Source: a virus. From it: 64,000 nucleotides of DNA. The DNA lies in the IMG/VR virus record IMGVR_UViG_3300006990_000013, positions 53,771-117,770 of that record; one strand, given 5' to 3'. Of this stretch, positions 53,056 through 60,644 are shown piece after piece (the first letter of the stretch is position 1; each line of letters opens with the position of its first letter). A program made the translations under genes and the position numbers. The notes under the pieces are model-generated. The model had not been told where the DNA came from. It did no database searches and worked only from the letters and a program-made list of their open reading frames with translations.

Positions 53056-54249
53056 ATGATATCAAAAGATTATTTTGAAGACGTAATTCATCAATTTAAA
53101 ACCGAAGGCAAATATAGAGTCTTCAACGATATACTCAGAGAGCGGGGGAAGTTTCCCCGCTCAATCTGGTATGGAAAATATGCACCAAAAAACATTGTTA
53201 ACTGGTGTTCTAATGACTATCTCGGCATGGGACAAAATCAATATGTTATTGATGCCATGCATACCGCACTAGATCAGACTGGTGCAGGTTCTGGTGGAAC
53301 CAGAAATATCGGTGGTACATCACATTATCATGTGACACTTGAAGCAGTTCTTGCACAACACCACCAAAAAGAAAGTGCACTATTATTCTCCAGTGCATAT
53401 GTTGCAAATGAGTGGTCACTCATTGCACTCAGTCGTATTATCCCCAACATAAGATTTATTTCAGATGACAAGAATCATGCCTCATTGATTATGGGTATGA
53501 AACATAGTCGTGCGAGTAAGATGATCTTCAAACACAATAACATGGAAGATCTAGAACACTGTCTCAAACTGGCACAAATGGAAAACAAAACTCCATGTGT
53601 CGTGTTTGAATCTGTGTATTCTATGGATGGTGACGTAGGGAAAATTGAAGAAATATGTGATCTTGCAGATAAATATGGTGCAATCACTTATATCGATGAA
53701 GTACATGCAGTGGGTCTATATGGAGACACTGGTGGTGGTTATTGTGAAAAGTTAGGTTTAGTAGAGAGGGTAGATATTATAAATGGAACACTGGGAAAAG
53801 CCTTTGGGGTTCAAGGTGGTTATATTGCTGGGGATAGTATTGTCGTTGACGCTATTAGGGCCTTGGCTTCTGGGTTCATCTTTACAACAAGTATCTCGCC
53901 CGTCATCTGCGCTGGAGCAATCGCCTCAATCAAATATCTCAGTGACCACACTACCATCCGTCAAGTCCATCAAGAAAGAGCAAGCACCCTAAAAGAAATG
54001 TTGAAGTACGCAGGCATTCCAGTACATGAGAGTGCCTGTACTCATATCGTTCCTGTGATGGTAAACAATGCATTCAAGTGTAAAGAAGCATCTGACGATC
54101 TTCTAAATAATCATGGGATTTATATCCAACCTATTAATTATCCCACTGTCGAAGAAGGAACCGAAAGATTGCGAATTGCACCAACCCCATTCCATGATGA
54201 TGTGATGATGGTGGAACTCGTTCAAGCCTTGAAGAAAGTTTTGTTATGA
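53056..54249 (+). CDS. hemA: 5-aminolevulinate synthase (Shemin pathway)
   Basis: 397 residues, normal length. [35 protein letters not shown] (Asp contacting PLP) and [14 protein letters not shown] (K248 Schiff-base lysine) are ALAS/AONS-type signatures; [11 protein letters not shown] and DEVHAVG favour ALAS over KBL/BioF. Condenses glycine and succinyl-CoA to 5-aminolevulinate, feeding haem and hence bilins made by ho1-pcyX. Alphaproteobacterial-type C4 enzyme. An 8-bp GC-rich perfect hairpin (53140-53162) lies in the early coding region. Confidence 0.9.
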   Translation: MISKDYFEDVIHQFKTEGKYRVFNDILRERGKFPRSIWYGKYAPKNIVNWCSNDYLGMGQNQYVIDAMHTALDQTGAGSGGTRNIGGTSHYHVTLEAVLAQHHQKESALLFSSAYVANEWSLIALSRIIPNIRFISDDKNHASLIMGMKHSRASKMIFKHNNMEDLEHCLKLAQMENKTPCVVFESVYSMDGDVGKIEEICDLADKYGAITYIDEVHAVGLYGDTGGGYCEKLGLVERVDIINGTLGKAFGVQGGYIAGDSIVVDAIRALASGFIFTTSISPVICAGAIASIKYLSDHTTIRQVHQERASTLKEMLKYAGIPVHESACTHIVPVMVNNAFKCKEASDDLLNNHGIYIQPINYPTVEEGTERLRIAPTPFHDDVMMVELVQALKKVLL

Positions 54250-54932
54250 TTTATGAAAACAAATTTGGTAAGGTAGATATTCTACCAGATCCAGATTTTT
54301 GGGATGGACATATTATTGGTATTGCCATGTCAGGCGGTGCAGATAGTCTTATGTTATGTTACCTTGTTGCAAACACAATCAAGAAACTAAAACTAAATTC
54401 TTCTATACAACCTTACAATGGGTATGACATTCATGTACCACATGATTCTAATGCCGCCGTAAAAACTCTCCCTACTCTTATCAGAAAATTTCCTACTGTA
54501 GATATCAAGTGGCCTATCTCTACAGTGTTTAATTCTAATGGTGAGGATAACAAAATGGATTATATCACAAAACTCAGGAAGGCGCTTGCAGGTGCAACAT
54601 TCACGAGACACATTACTGGGATAACTCTTGGGCCACCATACAAGGTGCAGAACAGTTGGCCAAAAACGGTGAGTAACCAGAGGATTCGTAGAATACCAAA
54701 TTACATGAGTGAGTCAGAAAGTGCATGGGATGACTGGCCTTTAGAGACTACTCCATTCAAGAATATAGATAAAAGATTTGTAATACAATGTTACAAAGAC
54801 TTTAAACAAATGAAATTGTTTCATCAAACAGTTTCGTGCACCACACCAACCAATGGAAATAAACCATGTGGTAAGTGTTGGTGGGATTACGAGAGGGAAT
54901 GGGCCCTCAACGAAGTACAGAAAAGATTATAA
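54246..54932 (+). CDS. PP-loop ATPase, QueC-like, divergent zinc site
   Basis: 228 residues, ATGA-coupled to hem[20 protein letters not shown] is the PP-loop; the C-terminus [24 protein letters not shown] has only three of the four QueC-type cysteines (the last is Asp). Paralogue of 25588. Adenylates a carbonyl/carboxylate substrate by analogy; the exact reaction is open. Confidence 0.62.
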   Translation: MIYENKFGKVDILPDPDFWDGHIIGIAMSGGADSLMLCYLVANTIKKLKLNSSIQPYNGYDIHVPHDSNAAVKTLPTLIRKFPTVDIKWPISTVFNSNGEDNKMDYITKLRKALAGATFTRHITGITLGPPYKVQNSWPKTVSNQRIRRIPNYMSESESAWDDWPLETTPFKNIDKRFVIQCYKDFKQMKLFHQTVSCTTPTNGNKPCGKCWWDYEREWALNEVQKRL

Positions 54933-54990
54933 CATGAATCAATTAGAATCAGCATTCTTTGGAAAGAGGATCTGGGAAAAGGAAAGTAAA

Positions 54991-55410
54991 ATGAGTAAAA
55001 TTAAAAAGGCGTTTTGGTTTGTCTGTGGTATCCTGTGTTTAGGTATTGCTTATCTGGGAGTTATTCTGCCAGGCATTCCTTGGAGTACTCCTATTCTAGG
55101 TGCAGCGTTCTGTTTCGCAAAGTCTAGTGAGAAGTTCCACAACTGGATCATGAACCATAAGACCTTTGGCCCGTTTATCACAGAGTGGCAGACTTATAAA
55201 GTATATCCACAGAAGGCAAAGTATTTGATGATGGCAGTAATGTCAACATCCTTGGCGGCAATGTATTTCGGTACAGGCAATCCAAAGGCAACCTTATACC
55301 TGTTCATCTTGTTCGCATTAATTGTGACATGGGCATGGAGATTTCCTGGCTCAAAAGAAGAGTCGCAGAGACGAATTGATGCAGGTGAAAAACTGGGTTG
55401 GTTTAAATAA
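54991..55410 (+). CDS. DUF454/YbaN-like inner-membrane protein
   Basis: 139 residues from ATG 54991, with AAGGAAAG upstream; an in-frame ATG at 54934, one base after the previous stop, would add 19 residues. KKAFWFVCGILCLGIAYLGVILPGIPWSTPILGAAFCFAKSS is the DUF454 signature (ILPGIPWTPF-like), with a second pair of membrane helices (LMMAVMSTSLAAMYFG; ATLYLFILFALIVTWAW). Membrane role unknown. Confidence 0.75.
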   Translation: MSKIKKAFWFVCGILCLGIAYLGVILPGIPWSTPILGAAFCFAKSSEKFHNWIMNHKTFGPFITEWQTYKVYPQKAKYLMMAVMSTSLAAMYFGTGNPKATLYLFILFALIVTWAWRFPGSKEESQRRIDAGEKLGWFK

Positions 55411-55613
55411 TGGATGAGAGGGAGAAAACCATCAGGGACTTGAAGGTTAGGATAGAGGAGTTGCGTGTTCGTACTGGATACTACAACAACCCACCATCCA
55501 AACCCAACACTGATGACATTCCCCCTCTAACACCAAAGAGTCAGGCTCGTAAGAATGTTGCCACATCAGAGATGGATTCGTTAAAAGCAAAACTCATGGC
55601 AAAAAAGACTTGA
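55410..55613 (+). CDS. Small hypothetical protein
   Basis: 67 residues, coupled by TAATGG. N-terminal amphipathic helix (EREKTIRDLKVRIEELRVRTG), a Pro-rich linker and a basic C-terminal helix. Its last codons contain the -35 of the promoter at 55610. Function unknown. Confidence 0.6.
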   Translation: MDEREKTIRDLKVRIEELRVRTGYYNNPPSKPNTDDIPPLTPKSQARKNVATSEMDSLKAKLMAKKT

Positions 55614-55638
55614 CAAGACTTTTAATGTAGGATATAAT
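55610..55638 (+). promoter_or_regulatory. Exact sigma70 promoter for the 55676 gene
   Basis: TTGACA (55610-55615), 17-nt spacer, TATAAT (55633-55638). A transcript would start near 55645, so the in-frame ATG at 55640 would be excluded and ATG 55676 used. Confidence 0.8.
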
Positions 55639-55675
55639 TATGGATGATTTGAAATTTACAACGTGCGGAGATTTT

Positions 55676-56032
55676 ATGAAAGATCAAGAACAAGACAAAT
55701 ATGCTGTCGTGACAGTCATATCTCAATTCAGGCAACGGTATGTAATGCCTGTGAGTAAACTACAAGAAAAGAATACAACCATTAGTCTGAAGGATCATCC
55801 AGAACAGATCGTTCCTTGGGCAGAAGACGCAGTCACATGCGAAGAATCAAAAGAGTTCTCTCAAAAATGGTTGGGTGAACAGATTGTGGATACCTTTATT
55901 CTTGATGAAGAAAGAGCTCTTCAGTTGTTTGATCGTGATAATTCATACCTGTTGGAATGGACAACGGAAAAGAAATTAGAAAGTATTCAAGATTGTTGGG
56001 AGAAAAAGAAAGATGTCAACTCTAAGAAATAA
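55676..56032 (+). CDS. Conserved phage hypothetical protein
   Basis: 118 residues from ATG 55676, which has GCGGAGATTTT upstream and lies after the predicted transcription start; ATG 55640 would put the promoter -10 right at the start codon. Acidic, with W-rich segments (EQIVPWAEDAV, KWLGEQIVDTF). Known only as a conserved marine phage protein as far as I can tell. Overlaps the next gene by 20 nt. Confidence 0.6.
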   Translation: MKDQEQDKYAVVTVISQFRQRYVMPVSKLQEKNTTISLKDHPEQIVPWAEDAVTCEESKEFSQKWLGEQIVDTFILDEERALQLFDRDNSYLLEWTTEKKLESIQDCWEKKKDVNSKK

Positions 56033-56210
56033 ATTTCATACGTATTTGGAAAAGTATAAAACGGCAATTCAGTCAGAAATTGAATTAGGGCCTGATCACG
56101 AAGATACTAAGAATTATTTTCTTATAGCTAATCAGACAAAGAGATCGCTCCAAACTGATTTGCAGAAAGCAGAAGAATATCTAGAAAGTTTGGTAACAGA
56201 TGATGGTTGA
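56013..56210 (+). CDS. Small helical hypothetical protein
   Basis: 65 residues, mostly helix (FHTYLEKYKTAIQSEIELGP...KRSLQTDLQKAEEYLESL). Overlaps both neighbours by 20 and 11 nt, as in an operon of small early genes. No function known. Confidence 0.55.
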   Translation: MSTLRNKFHTYLEKYKTAIQSEIELGPDHEDTKNYFLIANQTKRSLQTDLQKAEEYLESLVTDDG

Positions 56211-56460
56211 AATTTTTGGAACTCCGAACTGCGTTAACTGTGAGAAGGCGATGCGGATTTCAAAGGAATATGGATATGACTACGAGTACAAGAACATCAC
56301 GTATAAACAATATCGTGACGAACTTGAGTCGTATGTCGGTGTTGCAGAGTATTACAATTTACCACTAGTCTTTGTTAATAAAAAGTACGTTGGACATTAC
56401 TCTGAATGGGCGCAATATATTGAAGATCATATGGGGGGATTCGGGGATCAACCGATTTAA
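56200..56460 (+). CDS. Glutaredoxin-like protein
   Basis: 86 residues (or 85 from ATG 56203). VEIFGTPNCVNCEKAM carries a CxxC (CVNC) active site, with LPLVFVNKKYVGHY at the cis-Pro region. Similar to T4 NrdC-type thioredoxin/glutaredoxin. Distinct from the CAYC glutaredoxin beside nrdB; partner unknown. Confidence 0.8.
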   Translation: MMVEIFGTPNCVNCEKAMRISKEYGYDYEYKNITYKQYRDELESYVGVAEYYNLPLVFVNKKYVGHYSEWAQYIEDHMGGFGDQPI

Positions 56461-56463
56461 GTT

Positions 56464-56691
56464 ATGGCAGGTAGAAAACTCAGAGAAGAAGCAGTTGGTG
56501 AACTGCAATTAGAAAAGAACGAGTTGGTTAGAGAAAACAAAGATCTCGTTTTTGAAAATGAATTAATTAGACGACAGAATACTATGTTGATGGAGACATT
56601 GGAAGCAGTTACAACTGATGAAATTATCTCAGATCCTAATGTTCTCTTTCGTCTCAAAACTGTTTTAAAAAATATTGAGGAAATGCAATGA
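56464..56691 (+). CDS. Small coiled-coil hypothetical protein
   Basis: 75 residues, almost all coiled coil (LQLEKNELVRENKDLVFENELIRRQNTMLMETLE). Preceded by a weak GGGGATCAACC site. Ends ATGA-coupled to the next gene. Function unknown. Confidence 0.6.
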   Translation: MAGRKLREEAVGELQLEKNELVRENKDLVFENELIRRQNTMLMETLEAVTTDEIISDPNVLFRLKTVLKNIEEMQ

Positions 56692-56906
56692 CGTGGGTAT
56701 TAGTATTCGTCTATCTTTATGGTGGGGTGTCTTATGCGGAAACGTATGATGAATATCCCTCTATGGTGACATGCTTTCAAGCCAGAGAAGAACTTGGTGC
56801 GGCCCAATCTGGACGCAGAGGGTATTTTCCAAATGGTCAACAGGCGCTGTGCATTCCGTACGATATCACAGCTGATGGAGTTACTCCATACGAACTAGAT
56901 GAATAA
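56688..56906 (+). CDS. Small exported hypothetical protein
   Basis: 72 residues. A short hydrophobic N-terminus (TWVLVFVYLYGGVSYA) with A-E-T as a possible signal peptidase site; the mature part has two Cys (CFQAR, LCIPYD) about 25 residues apart, probably a disulfide. Overlaps phoH by 8 nt. Function unknown. Confidence 0.55.
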   Translation: MTWVLVFVYLYGGVSYAETYDEYPSMVTCFQAREELGAAQSGRRGYFPNGQQALCIPYDITADGVTPYELDE

Positions 56907-57570
56907 ACTTCCTCAACTCAAAAAAATTCGTCCTCTTACAGACAATCAACAACTAACGTTTGATGCTTGGGAAAGAGGAAACAATCTGGTACTTGCAGGA
57001 TCTGCAGGTACAGGTAAAACCTTCCTTGGATTGTATCTTGCACTGAAAGATGTGTTTGATGGAAACACTCCATATAGGAAGGTTATTGTCGTACGTTCAG
57101 TCGTACCTACAAGAGATATGGGATTCTTGCCTGGCGATGAACAGGAAAAGAAAGACGCATACACTCGTCCCTACATTGGCATCACTGCAGAACTCTTTGG
57201 GAGATCTGATGCATGGTTAGGACTTCAAGTGAGTGAGAAAGTGCAGTTTGAATCCACATCTTTTATTAGGGGATTGACGTGGGACGATGCAATCATCGTA
57301 GTTGATGAAATGCAGAACCTCAACTTCCACGAACTTGACTCTGTCATAACACGTGTAGGTGAGAATACTAAACTCATCCTCTGTGGTGATTATTACCAGT
57401 CTGATTTCCACTGGGATACAGACAAAAAAGGGATCAGTAAATTTATCAAGATTATGAAAATGCTCGATAGGTTTAAAGTGATTGAATTCACATGGGAAGA
57501 CATCGTAAGATCTGATCTTGTGAAAGATTACATTATGGTTAAAGAACAAATGAAAATAAAAGGAGTATAA
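56899..57570 (+). CDS. phoH: PhoH-like P-loop ATPase
   Basis: 223 residues. LAGSAGTGKTFLGLYLAL is Walker A, IIVVDEMQNL Walker B, and LILCGDYYQSD the sensor region, with RPYIGITAELFG. Phage PhoH proteins are common in marine phages, and are often linked to phosphate stress or RNA metabolism; exact role unclear. Confidence 0.92.
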   Translation: MNKLPQLKKIRPLTDNQQLTFDAWERGNNLVLAGSAGTGKTFLGLYLALKDVFDGNTPYRKVIVVRSVVPTRDMGFLPGDEQEKKDAYTRPYIGITAELFGRSDAWLGLQVSEKVQFESTSFIRGLTWDDAIIVVDEMQNLNFHELDSVITRVGENTKLILCGDYYQSDFHWDTDKKGISKFIKIMKMLDRFKVIEFTWEDIVRSDLVKDYIMVKEQMKIKGV

Positions 57571-57573
57571 TAC

Positions 57574-57678
57574 TTGCAACGCCGTGTAAGAAAGAAAACA
57601 TCGATTGGCAAATCGGTTCGATCAAAACTTTTACGTAAAGGGAATGTACGTAAAAAATATAGAGGACAGGGAAAGTAA
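57574..57678 (+). CDS. 34-residue basic microprotein, TTG start
   Basis: TTG 57574 follows AAAGGAGTATAATAC; stop TAA 57676-57678 abuts the next ATG. About half of the residues are Arg/Lys and it ends KKYRGQGK. Basic enough to bind nucleic acid. Fills the whole gap between phoH and the membrane ORF. Function unknown. Confidence 0.5.
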   Translation: MQRRVRKKTSIGKSVRSKLLRKGNVRKKYRGQGK

Positions 57679-57879
57679 ATGTTTAGCAAACAGTGCAAGG
57701 CTCACTTAGAAGAAGTGGGTGAGACTGGACTTCAACATATGGGGAAGGCACTAAAGATTGCAGTTACGCTGCAACTACTCGTTCCAGTCGTATTAGTTCA
57801 TGCAGTCGCACCACGTTTTTTCACGAAGACTGCTTCAACTGTAATGAAAGATATCTTTAAAGATAGGAATAAAACATGA
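57679..57879 (+). CDS. DUF6356-like small membrane protein
   Basis: 66 residues. CKAHLEEVGETGLQHMGKALKIAVTLQLLVPVVLVHAVAPRFF: a conserved E-E-V-G...H stretch and one membrane segment, like the small DUF6356 phage proteins. Function unknown. Overlaps the next start by ATGA. Confidence 0.65.
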   Translation: MFSKQCKAHLEEVGETGLQHMGKALKIAVTLQLLVPVVLVHAVAPRFFTKTASTVMKDIFKDRNKT

Positions 57880-57968
57880 CTTTAATTTTTGAAAGAGTGG
57901 GCAACACTGTGTACGCACGAGAGTTTGGTTCACACCCTAGTACGAGGTGGGTATATAAAACGTTATGA
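57876..57968 (+). CDS. 30-residue microprotein
   Basis: MTLIFERVGNTVYAREFG...TRWVYKTL, a short beta-hairpin-like protein. Its start and stop both overlap neighbours as ATGA (57876 and 57965), leaving no other gap. Conserved coupling supports a real gene. Function unknown. Confidence 0.55.
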   Translation: MTLIFERVGNTVYAREFGSHPSTRWVYKTL

Positions 57969-58678
57969 AACGATTTATCTTCGATGTAGATGGGACACTC
58001 ACACCTAGTCGTTCAAAGATCAATACAGAATTTCTGGATTGGTTTCTTGATTTTTGCGACAGAGAAAAAGTGTGGTTAGTAACTGGTTCTGATTACCCAA
58101 AAACTCTTGAGCAGTTGGGTAAAGAACTATGTGAAAAAGTTGTGACTGTTTATAACTGTTCTGGTAACGATGTCTTCTTTAAAGGAAAACGTGTTAACAC
58201 TAAATCTTTTGAACCGCCCAAAGAGTTGTATGACTTAATGCATGGGTGGTTACAAAGTAGTTCGTTTCCATTACGCACAGGTAACCACATCGAAGAACGC
58301 AGGGGTACAATCAACTTCAGTATCGTTGGACGTAACTGTACACTGGGTGAAAGAAAACTCTATATTAAACATGACGAGGCAACTAGAGAACGTGAGTCTA
58401 TAGCACTTCAAATTAATATGGAGTTCCCTACTATCACTGCTGCAGTTGGTGGGGAAACAGGAATAGATATCTACAGAAAAGGTGGAGACAAGTCGCAAAT
58501 CCTAGATGACTTCGACGCTCCATATTCTGAGATCTATTTCTTTGGAGATAGGATGGAACAAGGGGGTAATGACTATCCCCTTTCCGTACATTTGAAATCA
58601 AAACAAGTTTTTGCAGTCAAAGACTGGAAAGACACTTGGGAAATACTGAAGACACTAGATCGTGGCGATAGTCTCTGA
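57965..58678 (+). CDS. HAD-IIB phosphatase/mutase, eukaryotic-type phosphomannomutase-like
   Basis: 237 residues. FIFDVDGTLTPSR is the HAD nucleophile motif (Asp8/Asp10), LVTGSDYPKTLEQLG motif II, INFSIVGRNCTLGER a cap-region signature found in the eukaryote-type phosphomannomutase family, and GGETGIDIYRKGGDK plus IYFFGDRMEQGGNDYP the C-terminal motifs (Asp of motif IV). Would interconvert mannose-6-P and mannose-1-P, feeding GDP-sugars for the window's glycosyltransferases. Lacks the ~10 residues often at both ends. Confidence 0.78.
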   Translation: MKRFIFDVDGTLTPSRSKINTEFLDWFLDFCDREKVWLVTGSDYPKTLEQLGKELCEKVVTVYNCSGNDVFFKGKRVNTKSFEPPKELYDLMHGWLQSSSFPLRTGNHIEERRGTINFSIVGRNCTLGERKLYIKHDEATRERESIALQINMEFPTITAAVGGETGIDIYRKGGDKSQILDDFDAPYSEIYFFGDRMEQGGNDYPLSVHLKSKQVFAVKDWKDTWEILKTLDRGDSL

Positions 58679-58981
58679 TAGAGTCCAACCTGCTGCTTCC
58701 AACGTTGTTTTGTTTACGTTTGTATCTGCAGGCCATGCACCACGGTAATCATCCCATGCAGAGTTCAACCAAGTTCTTTCGAACTCCATTGTTTGTGTTG
58801 ATTCGTTGAACGTGATTTCAATAAAGAAATCTCCAGTAATAGCTGCAGACTCTAAAGCATTAAGGTGATCAGAGTCACCACTTGCAATACAGATATCTCT
58901 GATCGCTGCAATTGCATCATCTTCGTTGGCGTAATTCACATCACTGGTGTTTACATAAGTCACTGTTTGTATGACAGACAT
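58655..58981 (-). CDS. Hypothetical protein, the only reverse-strand gene
   Basis: 108 residues, acidic (IQTVTYVNTSDVNYANEDDAIAAIRD..., W-rich end). On the minus strand the ATG follows AGGAGAATGAAAG, and an exact TATAAATA late promoter lies about 40 nt upstream. It overlaps the 3' end of the phosphomannomutase-like gene tail-to-tail by 24 nt. The late promoter suggests a virion or late function. No domain recognised. Confidence 0.75.
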   Translation of the reverse strand: MSVIQTVTYVNTSDVNYANEDDAIAAIRDICIASGDSDHLNALESAAITGDFFIEITFNESTQTMEFERTWLNSAWDDYRGAWPADTNVNKTTLEAAGWTLSETIATI

Positions 58982-59019
58982 CTTTCATTCTCCTAAACTG
59001 GATTGTAAGTTTACATAAG

Positions 59020-59027
59020 TATTTATA
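59020..59027 (-). promoter_or_regulatory. Exact T4-type late promoter, minus strand
   Basis: The minus strand reads TATAAATA across 59020-59027, 38 nt before the start of the 58655-58981 gene. Single exact late promoter found on this strand. Confidence 0.7.
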
Positions 59028-59050
59028 AAAGTAATAAACGGACTACTAAA

Positions 59051-59878
59051 ATGTTTTTCAACCGCTTCATGCAATTCACCACCCTGATCACTTCAATTGC
59101 AATTGCAGTTGTGGCGGCCTACTTTTCTGTAATAGGTCTCGCAACTATTTTTGCAGGTGCAGAACTTGCAGTAATCATAATGGCATCTATATTAGAGTTA
59201 GGTAAACTCGTAAGTGCAGTATGGTTGCACATCTACTGGAAGTCAGTAAGTCTTTTCAGTAAACTTTATCTGTTACTCGCAGTATTAGTACTTATGCTTA
59301 TTACGTCAATGGGTATTTTCGGATACTTATCAAAAGCGCATATCGAAACTGGTGCGTCTGGTGGTGAGTACAAGGCACAGATAGAACGTATTGAAAACAG
59401 AATCAATCGTCAAAACACAACTATCGCACGTGCAAATAAAACACTCGACGATCTTGACACTGCACTAGACAAGTACAATGAACTTGGTGCAGTTACCAGA
59501 GGATTGAATGCACGTAAGGATCAGACAGAACAACGTGCACAGTTGAACGCTGCGATTGATGAAGCGTATAACAAAATCGATGAATACAACGAAGATATTG
59601 CAGACATCAAAATCAACATTCGTGCATACGAGGTAGAAGTCGGCCCTATTAAGTACATTGCTGAACTCGTCTATGGTGACAGGGCAGAAGAAATGACAGG
59701 GGATGCGATTAGATATGTTATGTTACTCATCATCTTCGTATTCGATCCCCTTGCGGTTATCCTATTGATCACGTCTACCAAGGCAATCAAAGAACAGAGG
59801 AAACCACCAGTGAGACGATCTAAGAAGAACGTCTCTTACATTGACCCTAAAGATATAGTGAAGATGGACTCTATTTAA
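59051..59878 (+). CDS. Coiled-coil multi-pass membrane protein
   Basis: 275 residues. Three membrane segments at about 12-30, 32-50 and 68-90 (TSIAIAVVAAYFSVIGLATIF; LAVIIMASILELGKL; LYLLLAVLVLMLITSMGIFGYL), then a long coiled coil (IERIENRINRQNTTIARANKTLDDL...), and a fourth membrane segment (YVMLLIIFVFDPLAVILLI). Widely conserved in marine T4-like phages, sometimes called structural. Role at the host membrane likely but unproven. Confidence 0.75.
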   Translation: MFFNRFMQFTTLITSIAIAVVAAYFSVIGLATIFAGAELAVIIMASILELGKLVSAVWLHIYWKSVSLFSKLYLLLAVLVLMLITSMGIFGYLSKAHIETGASGGEYKAQIERIENRINRQNTTIARANKTLDDLDTALDKYNELGAVTRGLNARKDQTEQRAQLNAAIDEAYNKIDEYNEDIADIKINIRAYEVEVGPIKYIAELVYGDRAEEMTGDAIRYVMLLIIFVFDPLAVILLITSTKAIKEQRKPPVRRSKKNVSYIDPKDIVKMDSI

Positions 59879-60615
59879 TGAATGAACATGAATATTATGA
59901 ATCACTGAGAAATCGTTATCAAACTGCCTGTTTCAAACAAGACCAAATACCAGATAAAGAACTAATAGAAAAGATCCTCAAAGAGTCAGTCGAGTCGACG
60001 CCTGTATTCAATGGGGATTATCACTATGCAATCGATGTCTTTGGCCCTGAATATTCGTTCGACAAACGAAAGGTTTGTCTGCAAACTATAGAAGATAAAC
60101 GTTATCGAAAGATGTTTGACAGTCGTAAGAAGGGTGAGTATGGCATTTCTACACTGTATCATGAGTTATCTTTATTCGAACAACAGATCGAAGATTTTAA
60201 AATGAAGGAAAAGGGTTTCAGTGTGTTGGCAAAACATGCTAAAACTATGACCTTCAACATGCAAGTCATGGCGCCTTATCTCCTTCTCTTCAGATATTCA
60301 CCAGATCAGTTCATCCACTATGATAAGGAAGAAGGTTCTAAGGCGAAGAAGACAAAGTCAATACAGGCGTCCATGACTAATGCATATGCTATTAGTATCA
60401 TTGCAGACCACTATGGAGTTCAAAGTGGTTTCTGTGGATGTTTCATCCTCAACGACGAAAACGTAAATGAAGTTTTCTACAATGACGAAGACGTTTGGTT
60501 TATGATGGGTCTTGGTTATAAAGAAGATTGGTGTTACAGTGCAGAAGGATCTAAACATCATAGACTAAGACAAGAAGAAAAACCCACTCACGACAAGGTG
60601 GTGAACTGGGCCTAA
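59878..60615 (+). CDS. Nitroreductase-like flavoprotein C
   Basis: 245 residues, one-base overlap with the membrane protein. RNRYQTACFKQDQIPDKELIEKIL parallels the 6413 product, with QVMAPYLLLFRYS, AYAISIIADHYGVQSGFCGCF and FMMGLGY at the nitroreductase fold positions. Lies far from the main accessory block but clearly belongs to the same trio. Substrate unknown. Confidence 0.62.
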   Translation: MNEHEYYESLRNRYQTACFKQDQIPDKELIEKILKESVESTPVFNGDYHYAIDVFGPEYSFDKRKVCLQTIEDKRYRKMFDSRKKGEYGISTLYHELSLFEQQIEDFKMKEKGFSVLAKHAKTMTFNMQVMAPYLLLFRYSPDQFIHYDKEEGSKAKKTKSIQASMTNAYAISIIADHYGVQSGFCGCFILNDENVNEVFYNDEDVWFMMGLGYKEDWCYSAEGSKHHRLRQEEKPTHDKVVNWA

Positions 60616-60618
60616 ATA
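60612..60618 (+). promoter_or_regulatory. Late-promoter-like CTAAATA before the resolvase
   Basis: CTAAATA overlaps the stop codon of the nitroreductase-like gene, 26 nt before ATG 60645. Confidence 0.3.
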
Positions 60619-60644
60619 TCTCTATTAGACATGGAGATTTTATT

